In this document: positions 8,226-15,172 of the stretch, piece after piece | Layout: every line of letters starts with the position of its first letter | Position numbering within the stretch: position 1 is the first letter of the stretch | NCBI GenBank assembly: GCA_900754795.1 | Contig: CAAEEA010000075.1 | Location: 1-23,812, forward strand | Length of the DNA: 23,812 nucleotides | From: Clostridia bacterium | GTDB lineage: Bacteria > Bacillota > Clostridia > Peptostreptococcales > Anaerovoracaceae | Direction of reading: 5' to 3' | Translations under genes and position numbers: made by a program | Notes under the pieces: model-generated | Database searches by the model: none | Told to the model about the DNA's origin: nothing | The model's input: the letters and a program-made list of their open reading frames with translations, nothing else

Positions 8226-9137
8226 CTATACTATTCTGTTAAGAACTTTTCCCTCTGTGAAAGCTCTGAGGTTGTCAGCGCAGGTGGCGCAGATGATCTC
8301 TCTGGCTTCCTCTGTAGTCCATGCCATATGGGCGGTAATGATGATATTGTCTACACCGAGCAGCGGATTAGACGGGTCTATAGGTTCTTTTGACACTACA
8401 TCCACGGCAGCGCCGGCCAGCTTTCCGCTCTTTACGGCTTCAGCCAGATCGGCTTCGTTGATAAGAGCGCCGCGGGCAGTATTGATGAGATAAGCTCCGT
8501 CTTTCATGCGGCTGATAAACTCTTTGTTTATGAATCCTTTATTTTCGGGAGTCGCCGGGCAGTGCAGCGTCAGAACATCGGCGGCAAGGGCTTTTTCAGG
8601 CTCTCTGCTGTAAGGATATACGTTCATGCCGAAAGCTTCCGCTATCTGCCCCACACGTTTTCCGATGGTACCGTAGCCTATAATGCCAAGAGATTTGCCG
8701 CTGAGCTGGAACATAGGGCGAAGCACCATGGAGAAGTCGGGACAGGAACTCCATTTTCCCTGCTGCACCGCTTCGTTGTGCAGACCGACATGTCCGCACA
8801 GTTCAAGCAGGAGCGCGAAAGCGTGCTGCGCGACTCCTTCCGTGGAATACGCGGGAACGTTGCACACGGCGATGTTTCTTTCGGCCGCGGCCTTTATGTC
8901 GATGTTGTCATAGCCTGTAGCCAACACCCCGATGAACTTCATTGACGGGCAGGCGTCCATGACGTCAGCGGTTATACGGCATTTGCTGGTGAATACTGCT
9001 TCGCAGCTGCCGATCCTCTTTATTATATCGCCGCTGTCTGTCCTGTCGTAGACCGTAAGCGGGCCGAAAGCCTCAAGCGCTTCCCAGGACAGGTCTCCCG
9101 GATTGACTGTGTATCCGTCTAAGATGACTGTTTTCAT
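8226..9137 (-). CDS. D-2-hydroxyacid dehydrogenase (hydroxypyruvate/glycerate type)
   Basis: 303 residues. The family interconverts 2-keto acids and D-2-hydroxy acids with NAD(P)H in the cytoplasm. The Rossmann motif is GYGTIG (G154, G156, G159). The catalytic triad is visible as R222 (NTARGALI), E251 (VVSKEPI) and H270 (ITAHMAW). Overall likeness is closest to glycerate dehydrogenase/hydroxypyruvate reductase, but lactate or phosphoglycerate-like substrates cannot be excluded. The segment between YSREPEK and ALAADVLTLHCP (residues 177-189) is about a dozen residues shorter than normal, which explains the below-average length. AAGGAGG precedes the start, and it has its own promoter at 9169-9197. 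Confidence 0.9.
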   Translation of the reverse strand: MKTVILDGYTVNPGDLSWEALEAFGPLTVYDRTDSGDIIKRIGSCEAVFTSKCRITADVMDACPSMKFIGVLATGYDNIDIKAAAERNIAVCNVPAYSTEGVAQHAFALLLELCGHVGLHNEAVQQGKWSSCPDFSMVLRPMFQLSGKSLGIIGYGTIGKRVGQIAEAFGMNVYPYSREPEKALAADVLTLHCPATPENKGFINKEFISRMKDGAYLINTARGALINEADLAEAVKSGKLAGAAVDVVSKEPIDPSNPLLGVDNIIITAHMAWTTEEAREIICATCADNLRAFTEGKVLNRIV

Positions 9138-9168
9138 ATCAGATGCCTCCTTGTATGATTCTACTACG

Positions 9169-9197
9169 ATTATATATGTTTATGTAAGTTAATACAA
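9169..9197 (-). promoter_or_regulatory. Promoter of the D-2-hydroxyacid dehydrogenase
   Basis: On the minus strand, TTGTAT (9192-9197) and a perfect TATAAT (9169-9174) are separated by 17 bases. Transcription would start near 9162, about 25 bases before the start codon at 9137, with AAGGAGG between. Confidence 0.7.
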
Positions 9198-9215
9198 GCC
9201 GGAGACGTATAATGC

Positions 9216-9244
9216 TTTTAAAAAATGAATGACTGTGATAAAAT
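9216..9244 (+). promoter_or_regulatory. Possible extended -10 promoter of the rph operon
   Basis: TGATAAAAT at 9236-9244 is an extended -10 box (TGn plus TAAAAT). A weak -35 candidate TTTTAA lies 17 bases upstream (9216-9221). The start would be near 9251, leaving a leader of about 28 bases that carries the AAAGGGGATG ribosome site. The whole stretch is AT-rich, so the assignment is tentative. Confidence 0.4.
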
Positions 9245-9278
9245 AAAGTAAAATATATTTAAAGGGGATGATAAAGCG

Positions 9279-9992
9279 ATGAGAAAAGACGGAAGAGAAA
9301 GAGACCAAATCAGACCTGTTAAGATCATAAATAATTATCTTATGAGTCCCCAGGGTTCTGTTTTAATAGAAATGGGAAACACAAAAGTCATATGCACGGC
9401 CACAGTAGAAGAGTCCACCGCACGCCACCTTACAGGAACAGGAAAGGGATGGGTAACGGCTGAATACGCCATGATACCCGGATCGACCGCCGGCAGGAAA
9501 AAAAGAGACCGGGGCAAAACTGACGGCAGGAGCGTTGAGATACAGAGGCTCATAGGAAGAAGCCTGAGATCTGTAGTGGATATGGAAGCGCTCGGAGAGA
9601 GAACCATCTGGATAGACTGTGATGTGATACAGGCTGACGGAGGAACGAGGACCGCTTCTGTAACGGGAGCCTTTGTTGCCATGGTGGAAGCCATGAAATG
9701 GATGAAAGCAAAGGGCATGACAGACAGAATACCTGTGAGAGCTTTTGTATCTGCCATAAGCGTGGGCATAATAGACGGTGAACCGGTTCTTGATCTTTGC
9801 TATCAGGAGGATTCCCGGGCTATCGCGGATATGAATGTGGTAATGACGGATAAAGGCGAGTACATAGAGATACAGGGTACCGGAGAAGAGCGGCCTTTCA
9901 GCGCCGAAGAACTCGATTCTCTGCTGAAGCTTGCTGAACGCGGCTGCAGACAGCTTCATCTGATCCAAAAGGAAATAACGGGGGAAATCTAA
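9279..9992 (+). CDS. rph: Ribonuclease PH
   Basis: 237 residues, the normal length for RNase PH. The enzyme is a phosphorolytic 3'-5' exoribonuclease that trims tRNA 3' ends, acting as a hexameric ring in the cytoplasm. The N-terminus MRKDGRERDQIRPVKI and the segments GSVLIEMGNTKVICTATVEE, GWVTAEYAMIPGST and RTIWIDCDVIQADGGTRTAS are the classical family blocks. The start follows an AAAGGGGATG ribosome site. The stop is one base before the rdgB ATG, so the two are translated together. rph next to rdgB is a widespread pairing in Firmicutes. Confidence 0.97.
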   Translation: MRKDGRERDQIRPVKIINNYLMSPQGSVLIEMGNTKVICTATVEESTARHLTGTGKGWVTAEYAMIPGSTAGRKKRDRGKTDGRSVEIQRLIGRSLRSVVDMEALGERTIWIDCDVIQADGGTRTASVTGAFVAMVEAMKWMKAKGMTDRIPVRAFVSAISVGIIDGEPVLDLCYQEDSRAIADMNVVMTDKGEYIEIQGTGEERPFSAEELDSLLKLAERGCRQLHLIQKEITGEI

Positions 9993-9993
9993 A

Positions 9994-10587
9994 ATGGAAA
10001 CCATAATAGCGGCGTCTTCCAACGCCCACAAGATAAAAGAAATACAGGCGATAATGGATAAATTCGGGATTAAAGTGGTCTCAAGAGATGAAGCCGGAGT
10101 ACCTCCCTTTGAGATAGAGGAAGACGGCCGGACTTTTGAGGAAAACTCATATAAAAAGGCGGCGGCCATCATGAAGGTCACCGGAAAGACCACCATAGCC
10201 GATGATTCCGGACTTATGGTCGATTATCTCGGCGGAGCGCCCGGAGTGTATTCCGCCCGCTTTGCCGGGGAAGAACACGATGATGTAAAAAACAACGAAA
10301 AACTCCTCAAACTGCTTAAAAACGTTACCGGAGACGATCGAAAAGCCAGGTTTGTGTCGGTCATAACTCTTGTAAAGCCTGACGGGCAGTCACTTGTCGC
10401 CCGGGGCGAGTGTGAGGGAAGGATAATAGGAGCCCCGGTGGGAGAAAACGGCTTCGGCTACGATCCTCTCTTTGTACCGGACGGATACGACAGAACGTTT
10501 GCGCAGTTTACGGAAGAAGAGAAAAATGCCGTGAGCCACAGAGCCCGCGCGCTGCAAAAGCTGGAAGAACTCCTTGGAGAGAGCTGA
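9994..10587 (+). CDS. rdgB: dITP/XTP pyrophosphatase (RdgB/HAM1)
   Basis: 197 residues, a typical length. The enzyme hydrolyses non-canonical purine triphosphates (dITP, XTP, ITP) to the monophosphate and pyrophosphate, keeping them out of DNA and RNA. Family motifs are SSNAHKIKEI near the N-terminus (usually TGNxxK), ADDSGL at residues 69-74 with D70/D71 for metal and catalysis, APGVYSARFAG, GFGYDPLF and the C-terminal SHRARAL. The first motif has SSN in place of the usual TGN, a mild departure. It starts one base after rph. Confidence 0.96.
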   Translation: METIIAASSNAHKIKEIQAIMDKFGIKVVSRDEAGVPPFEIEEDGRTFEENSYKKAAAIMKVTGKTTIADDSGLMVDYLGGAPGVYSARFAGEEHDDVKNNEKLLKLLKNVTGDDRKARFVSVITLVKPDGQSLVARGECEGRIIGAPVGENGFGYDPLFVPDGYDRTFAQFTEEEKNAVSHRARALQKLEELLGES

Positions 10588-10621
10588 GAAGCGCCGGGGG
10601 CAGGGCAAAGGAGGTGAAAAC

Positions 10622-11518
10622 ATGAGAGAAACAGTAAAGAAAGCGGGAGTCAGGACGAAAAAAATGATAATACTGATGCTCAATCAGTTTCAGGATCCTT
10701 ACTATCAGGGAGTAGCCGCGCAGATAGCTTTTTCACTTTTCCTGTCCATAATCCCTGCCTTTATATTACTGTCTCAGCTCCTTGGTCTGTTTTCACTTTC
10801 TCTTAACGAAATACAGGCCTGGGTGGAAAAAAACGTGACTATCGAAGGGGCTTACCAGCTCCTCGCCTTTCTGGATTATTCACCTTCAGGGGTCAACAAC
10901 GTTTTTCTCGCCATAATTGCCCTGTGGGCCGCGTCAAGAGCTCAGTTCGCCATGATGCGAGTAACAAATTACACGCTTTCGGACGGCAGGACGGTCGGTA
11001 CGGGTTATGTGCGTGACCGCCTGAGATCGGTCAGAACCATATTGATGACACTGTTTACCATTGTGTTCTCACTGATAGTCCTCGTATATGGTGAGATCCT
11101 GATGAAGCTTGTATTCGGAGCTGTGGTGGGGGAAGACATCTCAAATGTTCTGTGGATGCTGCTCAGATGGCCTCTGGGAATGGCGCTGTATTTTCTGATG
11201 ATATCCTACAACTATTACATGCTCCCCATACGCAGAGTGCGTTTCAGAGACATTGTGCCGGGAAGCATATTTGCCGCTGTCGGATTTTTAGTGGTGACTT
11301 ATGTGTATACGATCTATACTAATATATCAACTAATTACGATATACTATACGGCTCGTTTTCCAACATTGTAGCGCTGATGTTCTGGTTCTGGTTCCTGGC
11401 ATGGGTAATGTGCCTCGGAGTCAGTTTTAACCGCGTGTGGTGGGCTACAAGAAAGACTAATAAAATACCTATTGCCGAAGAAGCCAAGGCAAGGAGAAAA
11501 ACCGGAAAGATTTTCTAA
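10622..11518 (+). CDS. YihY/BrkB family integral membrane protein
   Basis: 298 residues from the chosen start, with about six membrane helices. The segment GVAAQIAFSLFLSIIPAFILL and the later GSFSNIVALMFWFWFLAWVMCLGVSFN match the YihY/virulence factor BrkB family. It was once annotated as RNase BN, which is now known to be wrong; the true function is unknown, with transport or envelope roles suggested. The frame is open from 10574, inside rdgB, but AAAGGAGGTG ends just before ATG 10622, which is therefore chosen. The C-terminus is basic and cytoplasmic. It follows rdgB by 34 bases and precedes the phosphodiesterase by 20, so it is likely in the same operon. Confidence 0.88.
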   Translation: MRETVKKAGVRTKKMIILMLNQFQDPYYQGVAAQIAFSLFLSIIPAFILLSQLLGLFSLSLNEIQAWVEKNVTIEGAYQLLAFLDYSPSGVNNVFLAIIALWAASRAQFAMMRVTNYTLSDGRTVGTGYVRDRLRSVRTILMTLFTIVFSLIVLVYGEILMKLVFGAVVGEDISNVLWMLLRWPLGMALYFLMISYNYYMLPIRRVRFRDIVPGSIFAAVGFLVVTYVYTIYTNISTNYDILYGSFSNIVALMFWFWFLAWVMCLGVSFNRVWWATRKTNKIPIAEEAKARRKTGKIF

Positions 11519-11538
11519 AAAAAGCGGAGGACACAGTG

Positions 11539-12285
11539 ATGGGAAAGGACAGACAACTGAGTGAACTGCTTAAATACAGATATGCACACCGCGGGCTGCA
11601 TGAAAAACCGGTTATAGCGGAAAATTCCATGACTGCTTTTGAACGGGCGGTGATCAGAGGATACGGAATAGAACTGGATGTCCATCTGACGGCAGATAAC
11701 AGGCTTGCGGTCATTCACGACGCGAGTCTGCTGCGAACGTGCGGTAAAGACGTCATGATAAATGAGATAACGATGACAAAAGCCAAAAGCTGTCATCTTG
11801 AAGAAAGCCGTGACGGGATTCCGGAACTCAGGGAAGTATTAGATATGGTAGCGGGCCGCATACCGCTCATAATCGAACTTAAAACCGACGGTGCCAACCG
11901 TGAGTCCCTGTGCCGCAGGACTCTCAGAGAACTTGAAAAATATGACGGACCTTTTTGTGTGGAGTCTTTTGATCCGATGGCTGTTCGATGGTTCAAAAAG
12001 AACCGGCCTCATATAGTGCGCGGACAGCTTGCCGGACGCATTAAGGATGAGGGAGGAAAAATGAATCCGCTGTCTGATTATATGCTCAGGCATTTATGGG
12101 TAAATCTGGTAAGCGATCCTGATTTTGTGGCTTACAGGTTTGAGGACAGAGAGTGCAAAGCGCTGAAAAGATATGACGGGCCCAGATTTTTCTGGACAAT
12201 AAAAAAATACGAGGACCTCAGAACAGCTGAAGCCCTCGGCGCGGCTGCCATATTTGAGAGGTTTGATCCGGCAGATCAGAGCTGA
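11539..12285 (+). CDS. Glycerophosphodiester phosphodiesterase
   Basis: 248 residues, a normal compact GDPD. It hydrolyses glycerophosphodiesters to glycerol 3-phosphate and an alcohol. Active-site residues of the TIM-barrel family are in place: H17-R18 (AHRG), E28-N29, E45 and D47 (ELDVHLT), H60-D61 (VIHD), and IELK near residue 117. There is no signal peptide or membrane helix, so a cytoplasmic enzyme is expected, perhaps recycling phospholipid headgroup products. ATG 11539 is preferred over GTG 11536 because GCGGAGGA lies 7 bases before it. Its last codons overlap the end of the convergent methyltransferase gene by 10 bases, and no terminator separates them. Confidence 0.92.
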   Translation: MGKDRQLSELLKYRYAHRGLHEKPVIAENSMTAFERAVIRGYGIELDVHLTADNRLAVIHDASLLRTCGKDVMINEITMTKAKSCHLEESRDGIPELREVLDMVAGRIPLIIELKTDGANRESLCRRTLRELEKYDGPFCVESFDPMAVRWFKKNRPHIVRGQLAGRIKDEGGKMNPLSDYMLRHLWVNLVSDPDFVAYRFEDRECKALKRYDGPRFFWTIKKYEDLRTAEALGAAAIFERFDPADQS

Positions 12286-13445
12286 TCGATCGTCGGACTG
12301 ACATGATAGAAGCTGCAGAGCGCTTCATATTGCCTCTGAGCCTCTTCACGTCTGTACCTGTCTGCACTGTGGCGGCGGACGGCGCGTATCATGATATTTT
12401 TGGATGTATGTTCGAGACTGGTGAACTCTACCATCGACACTTCGTAACCGCGGCTTTCCAGCTTCAGCCCGCGAAGACCGTCGGTAAGGTATTCGGTAAA
12501 CCGGTCTTTTAATATGCCGTGTTTGGGGATCGGACGGTGAAGATCATCAGAGATCTGTCTGAACAGCTCGTGCTGACAGCACGGCACACTCAGTATGACA
12601 TCCGCGCCCCAGGAAACCGCGTTTATAAGCGCGTAATCGGTGGCGGTATCACAGGCGTGGAGTGTGACGACCATATCAGCTTTTTTTCCGTTTATATCGG
12701 CGCTGCCGCCTTCATAATCGGCGATGTCCCCGCAAAGGAATTTCAGTCCTTTATATCCCAGATCGGAAGCGACGCTGTTACAGTAGTCTATAACATCCTG
12801 TTTCAGGTCAAGACCTGTGATACAGACCTCTTTTCCCCTGATTGCCGTCATATAGTAATATATGGCAAACGTCAGATAAGCTTTGCCGCATCCGAAGTCT
12901 ATTATCCTTACCGGAGCGCTTCCCTTGTCTACGGCGGGGAAAACATCGTCAATTATTTCAAGGTAGCGGTTTATCTGACGGAATTTACTGTACCGGCGGG
13001 GGAAAACATGACCGTCTTTGTCCATGACGCCGAGCCGGATAAGAAAATCCACGGGCTTTCCGTCAGGTATAATATAATTCTTCTGCCTGTCGTGTGAAAC
13101 GGCGGCATTCCTGAGGGACGGCTGTCTGCGAAGTATTTTGGGATCGTCTGCCCTTGCCGCCATGACCTGTATATCAGCTGTGCCTGTAAAGATGTTTGCC
13201 TGTTTAAACTCATCTGAGATCAGCCCTGCGCCCAGCTTTGCCGCAGAATCGGGATCGCAGTTTCTGTGAGTTACTTTCTTTTCGTAAAAATAAGCAAACT
13301 GATACATGATTTCGCCTCCGGCCTGTACAGGTCTGACGGTGACTTTGCCGTAAGGCAGACTTTTAGAACGTTTTCTTGAAAAAATTATCTTTATGAGAGC
13401 GCCTTCGCTGAAGACGTCAGTAAAGAGTTTGTCCAGTTTTTCCAT
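12276..13445 (-). CDS. Class I SAM-dependent methyltransferase (Methyltransf_32-like)
   Basis: 389 residues. An N-terminal region of about 170 residues of unknown role precedes a Rossmann-type methyltransferase core. SAM motif I is IIDFGCGKAYL (181-191), followed by the acidic motif ITGLDLKQDV (209-218). Two further landmarks, HACDTATD (263-270) and SVPCCQHEL (286-294), recall the Methyltransf_32 family, which includes eukaryotic METTL25-type proteins. The substrate is unknown; RNA or protein is plausible. The frame opens at 13475, but that would put the start inside the promoter (13474-13502). ATG 13445 has GAGGTGAG just upstream and is chosen. It overlaps the end of the phosphodiesterase gene tail to tail. 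Confidence 0.85.
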   Translation of the reverse strand: MEKLDKLFTDVFSEGALIKIIFSRKRSKSLPYGKVTVRPVQAGGEIMYQFAYFYEKKVTHRNCDPDSAAKLGAGLISDEFKQANIFTGTADIQVMAARADDPKILRRQPSLRNAAVSHDRQKNYIIPDGKPVDFLIRLGVMDKDGHVFPRRYSKFRQINRYLEIIDDVFPAVDKGSAPVRIIDFGCGKAYLTFAIYYYMTAIRGKEVCITGLDLKQDVIDYCNSVASDLGYKGLKFLCGDIADYEGGSADINGKKADMVVTLHACDTATDYALINAVSWGADVILSVPCCQHELFRQISDDLHRPIPKHGILKDRFTEYLTDGLRGLKLESRGYEVSMVEFTSLEHTSKNIMIRAVRRHSADRYRREEAQRQYEALCSFYHVSPTIDQL

Positions 13446-13473
13446 TGATCTCACCTCGGGTTTATTCAAAGTC

Positions 13474-13502
13474 ATTGTAACACAAAAGAGCGATCCCTAC
13501 AA
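13474..13502 (-). promoter_or_regulatory. Promoter of the methyltransferase gene
   Basis: On the minus strand, TTGTAG (13497-13502) and TACAAT (13474-13479) are spaced by 17 bases. TGT before the -10 makes it extended. The boxes lie within and just past the hairpin at 13485-13517, so the terminator of the upstream gene and this promoter share bases. Transcription would start near 13467, some 22 bases before ATG 13445. Confidence 0.6.
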
Positions 13503-13517
13503 AGAAAATCGCTCTTT
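13485..13517 (-). terminator. Hairpin terminator after the amidase gene
   Basis: AAAGAGCGAT (13485-13494) pairs perfectly with ATCGCTCTTT (13508-13517) across a 13-base loop. On the minus strand it lies about 10 bases after the amidase stop and ends in CTCTTTTGTG, a short T-run. The stem is moderately GC-rich and the T-run is short, so termination may be partial. Confidence 0.6.
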
Positions 13518-13526
13518 CTTTGATGT

Positions 13527-14069
13527 TTAAGGTTCCATGAACTCTACGCCCAGAAAGTCCGCGGTTGATACCGCCAGATTCTTTGCTATGGCTCTGATGT
13601 TACCGGTGATCCATGCGGCGTCCTGCGGATTGTCGTGATATGCCAGCTCCAGCAGTACGGCCGGGGCAACGGTTTTTTTAAGTTCCGCGAGGGTGGTGTT
13701 TGGGATCATTGTGACTTCTTCCGGATAAGGATATATGAGTTTGAGATTATTGGCAAAAATCCCGGCGGCCCTGCTGCCTTTGCTGCTGTCTCTGTAATAA
13801 TACACATCGCTTCCCATGATTTTTCCGGACAGGTGCTCGGGAGCCGCATTGGAATGGATCGCCAGATGGAGGCCGTATTTACCGGAATTTGACATTGCTA
13901 TGGAATTTGATACCGTGCCGTCCGGATCATTTCGGCCGTATTTGATTCCGCTTGCTTTCAGATACGGAATCATGGCGTCAGCGATCAGATTGGTGTAGTA
14001 TTCTTCGCTGTTGCCGTCAACATACAGATTATAGTGTTGAGTCGAAGGACTCAAAAAAACTGAAGCCAT
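13527..14069 (-). CDS. N-acetylmuramoyl-L-alanine amidase (Amidase_3)
   Basis: 180 residues, essentially a bare catalytic domain. Amidase_3 enzymes are zinc hydrolases that cut the bond between N-acetylmuramic acid and L-alanine in peptidoglycan. The SNSGKYGLHLAIHSNAAP segment holds zinc ligand H72. The C-terminal VLLELAYHDN holds the catalytic E141. E22/E23 can be the second ligand. The classical first-ligand motif DPGHGG is replaced by LSPSTQHYN, where H12 might serve. There is no signal peptide, membrane segment or wall-binding domain, so export is unlikely by the standard route; release by lysis, as with mother-cell or phage amidases, is an inference. ATG 14069 follows GGAGG by 7 bases; TTG at 14072 is rejected. 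Confidence 0.88.
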   Translation of the reverse strand: MASVFLSPSTQHYNLYVDGNSEEYYTNLIADAMIPYLKASGIKYGRNDPDGTVSNSIAMSNSGKYGLHLAIHSNAAPEHLSGKIMGSDVYYYRDSSKGSRAAGIFANNLKLIYPYPEEVTMIPNTTLAELKKTVAPAVLLELAYHDNPQDAAWITGNIRAIAKNLAVSTADFLGVEFMEP

Positions 14070-14103
14070 CAAAATACCTCCGAATTTGTTCTATGTCAGT
14101 ATA

Positions 14104-14119
14104 TGCCGCGGCTGCGGCA
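14104..14119. repeat. GC-rich inverted repeat upstream of the amidase gene
   Basis: TGCCGC (14104-14109) and GCGGCA (14114-14119) are exact complements around GGCT. It lies immediately upstream, on the minus strand, of a -10-like TATACT (14098-14103) for the amidase gene. No good -35 box is seen 17 bases further up. It could be an operator or a chance GC palindrome. Confidence 0.4.
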
Positions 14120-14154
14120 GCTGTGCCTTGCGTCACAGAATAAATTTACATATA

Positions 14155-14183
14155 TTTACATTCGAGGCGGGACGGATTATAAT
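14155..14183 (+). promoter_or_regulatory. Promoter of the PD-(D/E)XK-like gene
   Basis: TTTACA (14155-14160), a 17-base spacer and a perfect TATAAT (14178-14183) make one of the best promoters in the window. Transcription would start near 14190, exactly at the AAGGAGGG ribosome site (14190-14197), so the leader would be only about 14 bases. ATTTACA also occurs ten bases upstream (14144-14150). Confidence 0.75.
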
Positions 14184-14203
14184 GTGATTAAGGAGGGATT
14201 AAC

Positions 14204-14974
14204 ATGGATTACAGAGATGTGACAGAGAAAGACTGTATGTATCAGGACAGGCTTATCAGGGAATACAGGCAGAAACTTTCCGGACTGCCTGAGGGCAGGC
14301 TTCTGGCTACGCGAAAACGCGGACGCGTTGAATATTACCACGTGCCTTGCGGCGGCAAGAGACGCTATATCAGCAAAAATAAAAAAGAATTCATCCTCGG
14401 TCTGAAGCTGCGCCGTTACTATGAAACAGCTATTAAATGTATGGAATCTAATATTTCCGCGCAGAAGAAAATGATGAACAAATACGAAGCCTATGATTTT
14501 CTGTCCATACAGCGGAGACTGCCGTCATCCTACAGGACAGACGCGGCGGCGCCGGAAGACGCTGACTGCGAGGCGCCTGTCAACGGTCTGAAATATGACG
14601 GCGTGCATATGACGTCAGCGGGCTTCGCGGTGAGATCGAAGACAGAGCTGATGATAGCGGAAATGCTGAACTTTGCAGGAATCAGCTTCACATATGAAAA
14701 ACCGCTCAGACTGAAAACGCCTGAAGGAATGTATGTCACGGTACATCCTGATTTTACATTCAGGGACCGATACGGCGGATATGTGTACTGGGAACATTTC
14801 GGAATGCTCGGCGACAGACGGTACAGGGAGAAGACCATGAATAAACTGACAACTTACATTGAAAACGGTATAGTACCGTCAATAAATCTCGTGATGACGG
14901 CCGAAACTCTCGACGGCGCTCTTGACGCGGGAACTATCACCCGCACGATCGAAATGATAAAGGGAATGCTTTAG
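14204..14974 (+). CDS. Hypothetical protein with PD-(D/E)XK nuclease-like C-terminal domain
   Basis: 256 residues; I do not recognise a named family. The N-terminal half is basic: a GRVEYYHVPCGGKRRYISK segment (40-58) is followed by helical, Lys/Arg-rich sequence. After an acidic linker (113-124) the C-terminal half reads like a restriction-endonuclease fold. RSKTELMIAEMLNFAGI (144-160, E148), SFTYEKPL, VHPDFTF (D183) and YVYWEHFGM (E197-H198) are followed by YREKTMNKLTTYIENGI. The spacing E, PD, then ExH fits the PD-(D/E)XK core with the usual Lys replaced by His. Nuclease activity is inference. It has a strong promoter and an AAGGAGGG site, and it stands alone, with no partner methylase or toxin-like neighbour. 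Confidence 0.8.
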   Translation: MDYRDVTEKDCMYQDRLIREYRQKLSGLPEGRLLATRKRGRVEYYHVPCGGKRRYISKNKKEFILGLKLRRYYETAIKCMESNISAQKKMMNKYEAYDFLSIQRRLPSSYRTDAAAPEDADCEAPVNGLKYDGVHMTSAGFAVRSKTELMIAEMLNFAGISFTYEKPLRLKTPEGMYVTVHPDFTFRDRYGGYVYWEHFGMLGDRRYREKTMNKLTTYIENGIVPSINLVMTAETLDGALDAGTITRTIEMIKGML

Positions 14975-15005
14975 GCCTGCGGTATCAAAACAAACAAGGT
15001 GTGTT

Positions 15006-15039
15006 CCGACCAAATAATGGAAAAACATGATTTGGTCGG
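15006..15039. repeat. Inverted repeat 1 with CCGACC core
   Basis: CCGACCAAAT (15006-15015) and ATTTGGTCGG (15030-15039) are exact complements with a 14-base loop. It lies 31 bases after the nuclease-like gene but has no T-run on the plus strand, so it is not a standard terminator. Confidence 0.8.
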
Positions 15040-15172
15040 TGTGATACCTGGTTATTAAGAAAAACAGAGGAATCAGTCGGGGCAAAAAACGCAGGAGCGG
15101 CATGAAAAAAAGCAAAAAACAGCTTTTACTTCGGCAGCAGAGTGGATATATGTCCTAAAGCCATGAAAATGC

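Noticed and set aside
9363..10196. Minus-strand open frame of 277 codons across rph and rdgB
   Set aside because: It spans the boundary of two well-defined enzymes on the other strand and has no motif of its own.
12519..13097. Long plus-strand open frame of 192 codons
   Set aside because: It is antisense to the methyltransferase gene, has no ribosome site and no recognisable family; the minus-strand frame has clear motifs.
15006..15039. Intrinsic terminator of the nuclease-like gene
   Set aside because: The stem is good but it is followed by TGTGATACC, with no T-run on the plus strand.
14879..15115. Minus-strand frame of 78 codons reaching into the intergenic repeat region
   Set aside because: No ribosome site, and its start and composition come from the A-run region; it overlaps the end of the plus-strand gene.
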